Assembly: GCA_051251725.1 (NCBI GenBank)
Contig: JBPOFN010000016.1
Location: 1-64,000 of the forward strand
Direction of reading: 5' to 3'
Length of the DNA: 64,000 nucleotides
DNA from: JALZUE01 sp051251725
Lineage (GTDB): Bacteria; Pseudomonadota; Gammaproteobacteria; Enterobacterales; Alteromonadaceae
Shown: positions 52,612 to 62,112 of the stretch, piece by piece
How positions within the stretch are numbered: the first letter of the stretch is position 1
Layout: every line of letters begins with the position of its first letter
Notes under the pieces: generated by a model
Told to the model about the DNA's origin: nothing
What the model saw: the letters and a program-made list of their open reading frames with translations, nothing else
The model's database searches: none
Program-made: the position numbers and the translations under genes

Positions 52612-53043
52612 ATGGCTAACGAGCAAACGTTTGGAAACTTAGTTACACATCAACTAACACAAGTTAAGCAACTTAAAGATATCCTTGGCGCTGAAAAAGA
52701 TATCTTGCAACAACAAAACCCCGACGCCTTATTAACGATTACCGCCCAAAAACAGCAAGCATTAGCTGATATTGAAGCCGCGGATCAACAACTCAAGCAG
52801 TTTGCTAATTTCAACGAATACATAGTAGTTCCTCAGATAAAAACTAAAATTGAAACGATAGAAACGCTATTAAGCGAATGTAAAGATTTGAATAATGTTA
52901 ATGGTTTAATCATTCAGCATTCAAGTTTAGCCGTTGATCGAATGAAAAGTGCTTTATTAGAATCTCGCAGTAAATCATCGATGACTTATGATAACAAAGG
53001 GAAAAAAAGTGGTGGTTTGATGGGCAAAGGGATTAAAGCTTAA
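52612..53043 (+). CDS. flgN: FlgN, FlgK/FlgL export chaperone
   Basis: The 143-aa helical protein follows flgM by 63 nt and has the FlgN layout: QVKQLKDILGAEKDILQQQNPDALLTITAQKQQAL and a C-terminal helix. Small, charged, no signal peptide. Confidence 0.9.
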   Translation: MANEQTFGNLVTHQLTQVKQLKDILGAEKDILQQQNPDALLTITAQKQQALADIEAADQQLKQFANFNEYIVVPQIKTKIETIETLLSECKDLNNVNGLIIQHSSLAVDRMKSALLESRSKSSMTYDNKGKKSGGLMGKGIKA

Positions 53044-53514
53044 AAAACTTAACAGTACTAAGCAGTTGAAAGCCAAGTTACTAACGAATAAATATAAGCA
53101 TGACGTTTATTTTACAACATTAAATTCCACAGCTATTTTCCAATAATAAAAATCTTACCCTCTCGAAATAGTTCTAAGCCTGTTTTTATTATTGATAACT
53201 AATCTGATCTCTGGCTAAGAAGTGTCGTTTAATTTTTTAAAAAGAATTCAGAGACTTATTAAAATTTAGCAAGTTAAACTTAGGTTGAAGGTCACTCGAT
53301 AACTAAATTTTTGTGTATAGCAAGGCGGATTTTCGTACGTAATAGCTGGCTCGGCTTATCCATAGGTCAGGATCAGTGAATTAGCCATAAATCAGTTCAG
53401 TGTTTTCCTGGTGGACAGCCTTTCTTAACCATTGTTTATAGACTGTTATCATTAGATATCAAGCCTAAGCTATTGGCCTTTTTGTAAACTTAACATTCAC
53501 TTGCTCTTTTACGA
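53044..53514. other. Non-coding gap between flgN and flgP
   Basis: About 470 nt with no convincing reading frame, ribosome site or promoter on either strand. No strong inverted repeat or T-run terminator was recognised. flgN and flgP converge on it. Confidence 0.5.
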
Positions 53515-53976
53515 TTAAAAATAGCGAACGTCTTTAATTTCTTTTTCAACATTCATCGCAGCATAAATTTCATATACGTCTTTAAAATCCAGTTTAAGTT
53601 CAGTGGTATAAATATCACCGACGGGGTAGCTTTTCATAACTCTCGCACCGCGAATAATACCTTGAACTTTGGTCTTCATCGTTTGATCCGACACTAATAA
53701 ATCAGCCATGGTTAAATTATTATCAATCTGTTGACCATAAACTTGCTCTGCAAGTTCAACATAAGCTGCAACTTTAGAAGCGGTGATCGCCATCAACATT
53801 TTTTGTGTTTCGTTTTCTGAATTCTGCAAACTGATTGGCGCGTGCCCAATCGCATGTAAAACAGGAAAAGATTCAGGCTTTATCCGCTGCCATTGCACTT
53901 GTTTGTCGTACATTGTCGAACAAGCGCTGAGCAAAAAACATAAGCTCATTAACAAAATCGTCACTGTTTTCTTCAT
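53515..53976 (-). CDS. flgP: FlgP-like outer-membrane flagellar lipoprotein (LPP20 family)
   Basis: The ATG at 53976 (153 aa) lies six nt after GGAG; an ATG four codons earlier has no room for a ribosome site. Signal peptide with lipobox LSAC and Cys19 as the lipid site. The mature part matches the LPP20/FlgP family (AITASKVAAYVELAEQVYGQQID, VQGIIRGARV). In Vibrio FlgP forms the basal H/disc ring with FlgT and FlgO. Here its strand and the long gap before flgT differ from the usual grouping, and flgO is not seen. Confidence 0.85.
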   Translation of the reverse strand: MKKTVTILLMSLCFLLSACSTMYDKQVQWQRIKPESFPVLHAIGHAPISLQNSENETQKMLMAITASKVAAYVELAEQVYGQQIDNNLTMADLLVSDQTMKTKVQGIIRGARVMKSYPVGDIYTTELKLDFKDVYEIYAAMNVEKEIKDVRYF

Positions 53977-54372
53977 GATCTTCTCCATACGTAATCTATA
54001 TAAGTAACCTATTAGCAGCCGGTGTCTTTTTATCGCTTACACTTAAGTAAGCATAAACCGCGCTTATCTAATTAAGTTAGCCTAATGTGCGCAGTCAATA
54101 ATTTGTCACTGAACTTATTTACGGCTAAACCAAGTACCCTACTGCTAAGCTGTTATCATTATCAGCATAATCAGGGTTTGTGCGTATTCGCTATTTTTAA
54201 CGCGCTAAGGTGATTTAAAGCACTAAAAACACAATCAAAGCATACTCAAACAAGGGCTGACTAACCAAGTTAATACGCGCCAATGTATAACTACCTTAAG
54301 ATTAAAGCATTTATCACGCCATAAGTTCATTTTAGGCTGTCAAAAACAAGATGGCGTAAAACCTGCTTATTA

Positions 54373-54628
54373 TTAACTAACCTGAACTCGGGATAAGAAA
54401 TTAGCTAACAATATGAAATCGATATATTTTTGATATTTCACCTATTTTAGCTAGATGTTTTTTCTTAGTACAAGGAATATTTGAGCGCCAATAGCGAGTC
54501 TCGGCTTTGGTTCAAACGTCGCTCTACCTTCCTCATCCATGGGGGCGTATTGCAATCAAATTTAACGCAGTAATAAGGAAAAACAGCAGCTAGAAAGCAA
54601 GTTGTTATCCCGAGTTCAGGTTAACTAA
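54373..54628. mobile_element. MITE-like element with 16-bp terminal inverted repeats and 8-bp target duplication
   Basis: The 240-bp element 54381-54620 starts CCTGAACTCGGGATAA and ends with its exact complement. It is flanked by the direct repeat TTAACTAA (54373-54380 and 54621-54628). No reading frame of useful size lies inside. This is the classical form of a non-autonomous transposon moved by a transposase encoded elsewhere. It lies in the gap between flgP and flgT, where flgO would be expected. Confidence 0.85.
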
Positions 54629-54774
54629 TGCAAGTACAGGCTGATTAACGCGTAAATAATACGGTAATAATTAATCGGCGATAATTTTTTATCTTGGTCA
54701 TTTTTCAGTAAGTTTTTAGCGGTAATAGCTAGAGTACAAATTAAACCAAGTGCAGTTTATTCAAATAGGTATTT

Positions 54775-55941
54775 ATGATGCGGTTATTATTGATATGCGT
54801 ATGTAACATCATGTTAAGTTTTACAGCGACTGCTCAATGGTTTGAAACCCAAGGGCAAGCCTACATCAATAACGGCGACAAAAAAGTCGCACGCGCTAAA
54901 GCAGTAGAAAATGCCTTAAAGAAAACCTTATTAGTTGCCGGCGCTTCGGTTTCCAGTATTCAGCAAGTGGTGAATGGTTTGTTAACCAAAGACGAGTTAA
55001 ATATTCGCGCCACCGGTATTATTAATTCTTTTGAAATTATTAGCGAAAGTTATATTGATGACTTGGTAGAAGTGTCGATACGAGCGGATATTTTTCCGCA
55101 AGAAAAGCAGTGTTTTGCTGCCGATTACCGTAAAACGCTATTATTATCTCGTAGCCATTTACGCCACCGCGAGCAAGCCAATATTGGCGGAATTTATGAC
55201 TTAGACAAATCGGTAATTAAACAGTTGGCAACCCAGTTAAAAAAAGACAGCCGCTACTTACAGACTAAAACCAACATTAAAAATAAAACCAACTTTTCTC
55301 GTTTACATGAAAGCCAGGAAGTTGAAAATATTAAAATGCTGAGCAAATCATTGGCCGGTGTTAGCGATAGTCAATTCGTTTTATATTCTGAAATTACCGA
55401 TATTTCCATTGATGTCCATCAGGATCAGCAGTGGAAATTCTGGCAAGAAGCAGAAAAAAGTCGTCACTTTAATTTTTCAGTTTATATCTATGATGGTATC
55501 AATGGCGAGCAAGTCTTTGATAAAACCTATCAATCAACTAGTTATTGGGATTTTGACCAAAGAGATACGGTTACGCCATCAAGCCAACGCTTCTGGCAAA
55601 GTAAATATGGCACCAACATCACGCGTTTATTAGCAGATGTGGCCTTAGATATTGATGAGTTATTAATGTGCCAGCCAACTCAAGGCACCATTGTTAGTAT
55701 TGAAGGTAACCATTTATTAATTAATCTTGGTAAAAGACACGGCGTTCAACTAGAAGATAAATTCTCATTACTTGCCAATTCAACTTTTTCGTTAGCGAAT
55801 GGAAAATCGTACGCTGGCTTCAATGTAAGCCCTTACCAACTTAAAGTGAGTAAAGTCACTCGAGACAGTGCTATTTTAACGCCAGTAAACGACGAGCAAT
55901 TAGGTAATATCCAAATAAATGATTTAGCCGTGAGGCATTAA
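54775..55941 (+). CDS. flgT: FlgT, H-ring protein of the polar flagellar motor
   Basis: The 388-aa protein has a signal peptide (likely cut after FTATA, about residue 20), an N-terminal domain QWFETQGQAYINNGDKKVARAKAVENALKK seen in FlgT, a middle domain and a C-terminal domain (about 310-388, beta-rich). FlgT surrounds the LP ring and is needed for MotX/Y assembly in Vibrio. M1 and M2 are both possible starts. It is divergent from flgP. Confidence 0.88.
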   Translation: MMRLLLICVCNIMLSFTATAQWFETQGQAYINNGDKKVARAKAVENALKKTLLVAGASVSSIQQVVNGLLTKDELNIRATGIINSFEIISESYIDDLVEVSIRADIFPQEKQCFAADYRKTLLLSRSHLRHREQANIGGIYDLDKSVIKQLATQLKKDSRYLQTKTNIKNKTNFSRLHESQEVENIKMLSKSLAGVSDSQFVLYSEITDISIDVHQDQQWKFWQEAEKSRHFNFSVYIYDGINGEQVFDKTYQSTSYWDFDQRDTVTPSSQRFWQSKYGTNITRLLADVALDIDELLMCQPTQGTIVSIEGNHLLINLGKRHGVQLEDKFSLLANSTFSLANGKSYAGFNVSPYQLKVSKVTRDSAILTPVNDEQLGNIQINDLAVRH

Positions 55942-56067
55942 TGATGTTTTGCCAAAGACTAAGGTCTGTTGACCTTTGTATTATTTTTAAAGTCATAGGC
56001 TGTTTTATTTATTAACAAAGCAGAATAAGTGTAGTTTAACCCGCTAAATAAACGAATTCTAATCTAG

Positions 56068-56271
56068 TTAAGGGATAAGCCATTGCTCTTCGGGCTGAGG
56101 CCAAAAGCCGCTAACGGATCTATATAACGGTTTCAACAGCCGTTGTTTGACGTAAGCATGGGCAGCCGATCTTTCAATATTTAGATCTTTTCCAACAACT
56201 TCATCCAGCGTGCTATTAGTCCCCAGTTTTTTAGCCGCCAAGCCTCTAGTATATTTAATAACTAAAGTATT
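56068..56271 (-). pseudogene. Possible gene remnant (about 67 residues, no start)
   Basis: The minus strand reads as an open frame ending in TAA at 56068 with ordinary protein composition: LGTNSTLDEVVGKDLNIE, RSAAHAYVKQRLLKPLY, PQPEEQWLIP. Upstream it hits a stop codon and there is no start or ribosome site. It may be the tail of a decayed gene. I do not recognise the family. Confidence 0.3.
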
Positions 56272-56597
56272 TTAACTTACGGTCATGGACAGTAAAAATA
56301 TTTAACTAGCGTTATATTAACTTAGTGATCTTAAACTAAAGTACCCTGCCCCCAAATATTAGCGCTGAACGTGCTGTGCTGCTAACACCGCTTTAAGAAT
56401 TTAGTTAAGCTAAAACAGTAGATTACAGTTCAGTAAGGGAAGTCTTGCCAGATACAAGATTGGCGTATTAGATTAAATGTTAACGGGAAATACTTTAAAA
56501 AAGTTGAACGGCAGCATAAAGAAGCTAGTAACAAAAAGGAATGTAGCAAGAAGATTAGTCTGGGGGATAAATCTACCTTGATGTTACTAGCAAAAAC

Positions 56598-56633
56598 GAG
56601 ATTAGTTTTGAGCCACTGCTCAAAACTAATCTC
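56598..56633. repeat. Perfect 16-bp inverted repeat (4-nt loop)
   Basis: GAGATTAGTTTTGAGC and its exact complement flank CACT. On the minus strand it is followed by GTTTTTG, so it may end a minus-strand transcript; on the plus strand there is no T-run. Confidence 0.65.
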
Positions 56634-56904
56634 TAATATAGACCCCAAAAACCTAATAGTCAATATGACTACCTTGTGTTTTTTTATATTAAACACTAAA
56701 TAATGTTTTCTTACTGCGCTGCTATACCATTGCATCTAAGAAGTGATCGCTTAGCGAGAACTGTTAAAATTGACTTAAATTAATAAATTAAAAAGCTAAA
56801 ATTAGACAAAAACTAGCGAGTGCTCTGCTACAAATAGCCAAATAAGCAGCCAATAACAAAAACATAAGTTAATAAAATTAATCTATCGTGTGAATTAATC
56901 CCGT

Positions 56905-57022
56905 TTGTCGAATAAACATTACCTAGGTATGCTGAACTTGTTTTCGAAATCCCCCGGTTTCAAAAATTATATCTCGACTCTTTGCTATATTTGTCAGGCA
57001 TCCTTTGGATGCCTTTTTTTTT
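56905..57022 (+). ncRNA. Candidate small RNA A (sibling 1 of 3) with promoter and terminator
   Basis: A sigma-70-type promoter (TTGTCG, 17 nt, TATGCT at 56905-56933) leads to a predicted start near 56940. The transcript (about 83 nt) begins GTTTTCGAAATCCCCCGG with a hairpin GAAATC/GGTTTC holding a C-only loop. It ends with GGCATCC-TTT-GGATGCC and a T-run at 57022. No reading frame. Two further copies with the same parts follow at 57178 and 57494. Confidence 0.7.
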
Positions 57023-57177
57023 ATCTGTTATTCCTTGCCTTATTCGATAACACTTATGATTAATTCTTATTCTAATCGGGCTTACGAGAGAATATTAAGC
57101 CTGAACTTGCTTAGGCATATATCTAGCCAACAAGCTTCGGATTAGTAAAACTAATGTGAAAGATTATATTTTATCGT

Positions 57178-57297
57178 TTGTTAACAAACACTAGAATAAG
57201 TATTCTATCCCTGTTTTCGAAATCCCCCCGATTTCTTAATTATTTTTATTAGACTCAAACTTTTTAAGTCAGGCATCCTTTGGATGCCTTTTTTTTT
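57178..57297 (+). ncRNA. Candidate small RNA B (sibling 2 of 3) with promoter and terminator
   Basis: Promoter TTGTTA, 17 nt, TATTCT (57178-57206), start near 57213. The C-loop hairpin GAAATC-CCCCC-GATTTC follows. The terminator stem is the same sequence as in copy A (GGCATCC/GGATGCC) with a T-run to 57297. The part between the hairpins is AT-rich and differs from copy A. Confidence 0.72.
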
Positions 57298-57493
57298 GCT
57301 CTTTATTCCAGAATAATTTTGATAACCATTAGCGCTAGAATAAAACTAAAACACGATTTCAGCACCTAGCTCCTCAAATCACTAACTTTAAAGCATACAC
57401 TCGAATCCGTCAGGTCTTGAGTTATCAAGCACTGACTCGACAAAATCTAAAAACACATTAAAAAAATTCATCTGATGGATAATTTATTCTCGT

Positions 57494-57611
57494 TTGTCAT
57501 ACCTGTGTAGAGTAAGTATTCTAAACTTGTTTTCGAAATCTCCCCGATTTCTTATTTATATAATACATTTAGACGTTTTTGTCAGGGCATTCATTGAATG
57601 CCCTTTTTTTT
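57494..57611 (+). ncRNA. Candidate small RNA C (sibling 3 of 3) with promoter and terminator
   Basis: Promoter TTGTCA, 17 nt, TATTCT (57494-57522), start near 57529. The hairpin is GAAATC-TCCCC-GATTTC. The terminator GGGCATTC-ATT-GAATGCCC has a changed sequence but keeps pairing, then a T-run to 57611. The changed but paired stem supports a functional RNA over a simple DNA repeat. Confidence 0.72.
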
Positions 57612-57906
57612 GCCCCAATAAAAATATAGTCACTACAGATATAAAATAACTAATAGCCAAGCGCTACTATCTACGCTGGTGATCGCTTGCCATAGTTGCA
57701 TAATTTATGCTCAACACTACCACTTATCTCTGCTTCATTCGCGCTATGTTAGTTAGCTTTATTTAGCGCGCTAGCACCATTTTAGTGCACCACCTTGTCT
57801 GTTATTTATTACCCCCTTATTTAAACCTTAAAAAACAGATACTTATAAAACCTATTATCATGGTCTACAACTTGCTGAAATTAACCTAATTCAACAAAAA
57901 TGATGT

Positions 57907-58800
57907 ATGTTAATAATGCCAATCCAAACACCTATTCGCGGTTTACGATCTTTCTGCATAGCGGCTAAATGCTTAAGTTTTAAACATGCTGCCGGGCAAT
58001 TATTTTTAACCCCTTCTGCGGTGAGCCATCAAATTAAACAACTTGAAGAGCAGTTAGGTATTTCATTATTTAAACGTAATACCCGAGCCATAGAGTTAAC
58101 CAGTGCTGGTAAACAGTTTTATCAATCGGTATATCCAATAATTACTAATTTGGAAAGCACCATTGCTGACTTCACTAACACGCAACAAAATAAAACCATC
58201 ACCGTAAGTTTGCCGGAGTTTTTCGCCAGCGAAATGTTCGTCCCTAAATTAAGTGAATGGGCAGAATTAAATCCCAGTATCAATTTACAACTTGAAACAG
58301 TGAAATCATCTAACCAGCAATTAAAAGCATCTGACTTATCCATTGTGTTAGCAAATGGAAAACCAAATGGCAGTATCGTGCATGAATTATTTCCTATTCG
58401 CTATGTGCCTGCTTGTAATAAAAAGATTTATAAAAAATGGGCCAGTTATGGATTTGAGGCATTAAAATCGGTGCCACTGATCTTACATCAAGCTCGACCT
58501 TGGTCTTGGCATAAGTGGGCAGATCAAAGTAACGTCCCAGATTTTGATCCAAAACAAATTATTCAATTAGACAGTATGTTTAGTGTCGCGCGTGCGGCGC
58601 AGCAAGGCATGGGGATAGCCTTAGTACCTTTACCAATGAGTAAAACATGGTTTAGTGAAGAATTACTGGTCAAGTTATTCGATCACGAGTTACATACTAA
58701 TGATAAATATTTCCTTATCCAACATGAAAATATAGAAAAGTCCCAAGAACTACAAACATTTGCTAATTGGGTGCAGCAATCATTTGGCCATATTGACTAA
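57907..58800 (+). CDS. LysR-family transcriptional regulator (GcvA-like)
   Basis: The 297-aa protein has an N-terminal winged helix-turn-helix (about 10-70, IAAKCLSFKHAAGQLFLTPSAVSHQIKQLEEQLGISLFKR) and a C-terminal ligand-binding domain (about 95-295). The first ATG has a weak ribosome site; an ATG three codons in is also possible. The target is not clear. It lies downstream of the small RNA units on the same strand. Confidence 0.88.
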   Translation: MLIMPIQTPIRGLRSFCIAAKCLSFKHAAGQLFLTPSAVSHQIKQLEEQLGISLFKRNTRAIELTSAGKQFYQSVYPIITNLESTIADFTNTQQNKTITVSLPEFFASEMFVPKLSEWAELNPSINLQLETVKSSNQQLKASDLSIVLANGKPNGSIVHELFPIRYVPACNKKIYKKWASYGFEALKSVPLILHQARPWSWHKWADQSNVPDFDPKQIIQLDSMFSVARAAQQGMGIALVPLPMSKTWFSEELLVKLFDHELHTNDKYFLIQHENIEKSQELQTFANWVQQSFGHID

Positions 58801-59149
58801 CACTTTTCTAGATATTAGCTAATAGTTAGTCATAAAATGATTGATAATTAGCTCTTTTCAATACGTTTAATAGGAAATTTTTTCATCATCTAATCTCCTA
58901 TTAACTGCAAAAAAACGTCCTATATTCTTAACACTTTGTGAATATTTACCGCTTGTAATTACTTATAAACACAAACAATCATTTTAAGTTGTTGTTGAAT
59001 CTACTATGCTTTAAGGTAGTTCAACTGTGTATAGATTAAGCAACTGAGGTTTCACCAGCTATCAGTACGAATACCTGCACGGTCCATGATGCTTATTTTC
59101 TAAGATAAATTACATAAGGAAATTAACTTGTTTAATTTTTGAGGTGTTC
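58801..59149. other. Non-coding gap between the LysR gene and the solute-binding protein gene
   Basis: About 350 nt, AT-rich, without a gene. A short minus-strand stretch near 59050-59105 looks protein-like but is too short to call. GAGG at 59141-59144 is the ribosome site of the next gene. Confidence 0.4.
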
Positions 59150-60010
59150 ATGCTGCGGATATTACTTATTTTCACCTGTTATTTTTTAGCGCTGTTACCA
59201 AGCCAAGCTAAAGAATTAATATATATATCTGCGGCCGAAGTTTATATTAATTCATTTAAAAAGGTTACTAACAACCGCGCCTGTGCTGACTTAAAAACAG
59301 CAGAAATTCAAGGTGCGATCCCCCGTGGCGTTGCCGATTTATTGATCATTTGCCACGCTTTTAATGAATCGGCAATGGACGTTGAATTTATTTTTACCGC
59401 CGTACCTAATTATGTCCGCGGTTATATGCTAGTAAAAGCAGGAAAAGTACATTTAAACGCCGAAACCATCTGGGAAAATCAGCATGATACTAAGCTGTTT
59501 TATTTATCTGTGCCTATTATTGAACAAGGCGAATTTGAAGTCGGCATTTATGTTCCCCCTTACCGCACCGATTTATTAGCCATCACATCACTAGAAGAAC
59601 TTCAAAAATATACCGCGGTATCACAACGGTCATGGGTAAATGACTGGGCACTATTGGAAAGGTTAGCATTAAAACGTATTCATTCGGTCTCAACCATCTC
59701 GCAAATGTTCAAAATGGTCGGTCATGGCCGTATTGATTTTTTATTATGGACATTCACGAGTAATAAATTAATGAGTCAAAAAATACATGACATTGAACTG
59801 TACCCTATTCCTAACCTTAAATTTGTCATTCCTGACTCTCGCCATTTCGCTATTTCTAAATCAGCCCCTAATGCTTATAAAATATTTCATGCCTTAAATG
59901 CTGGGATTTTACAGCTTAAACAGAATGGTATTCTTCATAAAATTTATACTCAAGCCGGTTTCATCAACCCAAAAGTAAGCGATTGGAAAGATATCACACC
60001 ATTAAATTGA
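59150..60010 (+). CDS. Periplasmic solute-binding protein-like protein (SBP_bac_3 type)
   Basis: The ATG at 59150 (286 aa) follows GAGG. Signal peptide (core about 3-17, likely cut after PSQA). The mature part has the two-lobe layout of amino-acid-type ligand-binding proteins: RGVADLLI in lobe 1, VGIYVPPYR, and VSTISQMFKMVGHGRIDFLLW in lobe 2. No permease gene is next to it, so it may act as a sensor or an orphan binding protein. Confidence 0.75.
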   Translation: MLRILLIFTCYFLALLPSQAKELIYISAAEVYINSFKKVTNNRACADLKTAEIQGAIPRGVADLLIICHAFNESAMDVEFIFTAVPNYVRGYMLVKAGKVHLNAETIWENQHDTKLFYLSVPIIEQGEFEVGIYVPPYRTDLLAITSLEELQKYTAVSQRSWVNDWALLERLALKRIHSVSTISQMFKMVGHGRIDFLLWTFTSNKLMSQKIHDIELYPIPNLKFVIPDSRHFAISKSAPNAYKIFHALNAGILQLKQNGILHKIYTQAGFINPKVSDWKDITPLN

Positions 60011-60120
60011 TTAAATAGCAGTAAATTTAAGCAAACATCTTTCAGCCCCTAGTCAATTAAACTGATAAGCGTTAAAATCTACCGCATTATTATAAATGAA
60101 TTGATGTATGAGATTTTCAA

Positions 60121-60846
60121 ATGGGCAGAGCTTACCAAAACCGTAAAGAATCAATGGCTAAAACAGCCGGTCAAAAAACTAAAGTTTATTCAAAATACGG
60201 TAAAGAAATTTATGTATGTGCGAAAAATGGCAGTACCGATCCCGACAGCAACATCTCTCTTCGTCGACTAATTGAAAAAGCGAAAAAAGACCAAGTCCCA
60301 ACGCACGTTATTGATAAAGCAATTGAAAAAGCAAAAGGCGCTGGTGGTGAAAATTATGAAGCGGCCCGTTATGAAGGTTTTGGCCCGGGTAACTGCATGG
60401 TGATTATTGATTGCTTAACCGACAATAACAACCGTACCATTAAAGATGTCCGCCAGTGTTTTACTAAAACCAATGCAAAAATTGGCTCTACTGGCACTGT
60501 TTCACACATGTTCGAACATCAAGCTGTTTTTGCCTTTCAAGGTGACGATGAAGAAGCTATTTTTGAAAACCTTATGATGGCTGATTGTGACGTTACCGAT
60601 GTAGAAAAGGAAGATGACATTATCACGGTATTTGCCCCACACACGGAGTTTTATAAAATTAAAACTGCGTTTGCTGACAGCATGCCTGAATACAACTTAG
60701 AAGTAGAAGAAATTACTTTTGTGCCACAAACCTATACCGAAATTAGCGGCGAAGATGACCTTGCTAATTTTGAAAAGTTTATTGCTATGTTAGAAGACTG
60801 TGACGATGTGCAAAACGTTTATCACAATGCTGAATTACCTGATTAA
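60121..60846 (+). CDS. YebC/PmpR (TACO1) family protein, YeeN-like
   Basis: The 241-aa protein starts MGRAYQNRKESMAKT and contains KVYSKYGKEIYVCAKNG, HVIDKAIEKAKGAGGENYE and ARYEGFGPGN, all family hallmarks. It is the YeeN-type rather than the ruvC-linked YebC. Family members are ribosome-associated factors or transcription regulators. It ends with a strong terminator. Confidence 0.92.
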   Translation: MGRAYQNRKESMAKTAGQKTKVYSKYGKEIYVCAKNGSTDPDSNISLRRLIEKAKKDQVPTHVIDKAIEKAKGAGGENYEAARYEGFGPGNCMVIIDCLTDNNNRTIKDVRQCFTKTNAKIGSTGTVSHMFEHQAVFAFQGDDEEAIFENLMMADCDVTDVEKEDDIITVFAPHTEFYKIKTAFADSMPEYNLEVEEITFVPQTYTEISGEDDLANFEKFIAMLEDCDDVQNVYHNAELPD

Positions 60847-60948
60847 TAGCCAGTTCACCATTAAGCTAATCGTTATTAGCCACTAATTTGTCGGTAAAAT
60901 AAAACCAATGTGATATTTTCACGCGTTAATTATACCGATATTAAGTCA

Positions 60949-60990
60949 CAAAAAAGCCACTTTAATCAGTGGCTTTTTTGTCTTTTTTTT
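60949..60990 (+). terminator. Terminator after the YebC-family gene
   Basis: CAAAAAAGCCACT and its complement form a 13-bp stem around TTAATC, then a T-rich run. Confidence 0.9.
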
Positions 60991-61089
60991 CTGTCAAAAG
61001 TTAAAAACACAATTCAATTTATATACTTATATACAAGTCTCAGTTAGTATCTTAGCTATTATTGACAACCTATTAACGGATAATATTAC

Positions 61090-62112
61090 GTGAAATCTAA
61101 GCCTACCTCATTTGATATTGCTTATCGCGCGGGTGTCTCACAATCGACAGTTTCAAGAGCATTAAGAAACAGTCCATTAGTGAATGAAGAAACACGAAAA
61201 AAAGTTCAAGAAATAGCAAAAGAACTTAATTACAAGGTTGATAAAAACGCCAGTAACTTGCGCACTCAACAAAGTGCCACCATCGCCTTGTTATTGTTTG
61301 AAGATCAAACCAGTGATGATTCGATGATCAACCCTTTCTTCTTATCCATGCTAGGTAGTATTACTCGAGCCTGCTCAGCCCGTGGTTACGATCTATTAGT
61401 TTCGTTTCAACAAATGGACCACGACTGGCATGCCGACTTTGAAGATACCAATAAAGCTGATGGCATTATCTTATTAGGTTATGGTGACTTTGAAGATTAC
61501 AAAGAAAAACTTGCCCATTTAATTGAGCAAGAGACCCATTTTGTTTGTTGGGGCGGCGACAGCCAAGATAAAAACATTATTTCAGTTGGCTGTAATAACT
61601 TTCATGGTGGTTATCAAGTCACTGAACATGTGATTCAAAACGGCCGTAAACATTTTGCCTTTATTGGGGAAGCTTCAAATCATGCACCTGAATTTTTAGG
61701 CCGCTACAAGGGACACTGTAAAGCCCTAGCCGCCAATGATTTAACTATCGATGAAAACTTACAATACGATGCCATCAGCACTGAAGAATCGGGCTTTCAA
61801 GCGGTAACTAAATTAATTGAATCAGGGCAAAAATTTGATGCCATCTTTGGCGCTAGTGATTTAATTGCAGTCGGCGCACTTAAAGCGTTATCAGAGCATA
61901 AGATTAACGTGCCTGTCGATGTCGCTTTAGTCGGCTTCGACGATATCCCAATGGCATCATTCACTTCACCGCCAATCACCACAGCCAAGCAAAATACTAT
62001 GTTAGCCGGTGAGTTATTAGTGGAAAATTTGGTAAAACTTATTCAAGGCGAAGAAGCGAAAAGTATTTTAATGCCAACCAGTTTAGTGGTTAGAAAAACC
62101 TGCGGTAGTTAG
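61090..62112 (+). CDS. LacI-family transcriptional regulator
   Basis: The 340-aa protein starts with GTG at 61090, GGA 9 nt before. The N-terminal helix-turn-helix FDIAYRAGVSQSTVSRALRNS (8-28) and the periplasmic-binding-like core (about 60-335) are typical of sugar-responsive repressors. It converges with the MFS sugar transporter across a tandem repeat array and probably controls it or a neighbouring sugar locus. The TAG stop falls in the first repeat unit. Confidence 0.92.
   Translation: MKSKPTSFDIAYRAGVSQSTVSRALRNSPLVNEETRKKVQEIAKELNYKVDKNASNLRTQQSATIALLLFEDQTSDDSMINPFFLSMLGSITRACSARGYDLLVSFQQMDHDWHADFEDTNKADGIILLGYGDFEDYKEKLAHLIEQETHFVCWGGDSQDKNIISVGCNNFHGGYQVTEHVIQNGRKHFAFIGEASNHAPEFLGRYKGHCKALAANDLTIDENLQYDAISTEESGFQAVTKLIESGQKFDAIFGASDLIAVGALKALSEHKINVPVDVALVGFDDIPMASFTSPPITTAKQNTMLAGELLVENLVKLIQGEEAKSILMPTSLVVRKTCGS

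Noticed and set aside
56430..56735. Minus-strand 101-codon frame
   Set aside because: No ribosome site, odd composition, and it runs through the perfect 16-bp palindrome; more likely chance.
56905..57611. REP/BIME-type DNA repeat explanation for the three C-loop units
   Set aside because: Each unit has a well-spaced promoter and a T-run terminator, and the third has a compensating stem change; small RNAs fit better.
59050..59105. Short minus-strand protein-like stretch (MDRAGIRTDSW)
   Set aside because: Only about a dozen residues and no start; cannot be separated from chance.
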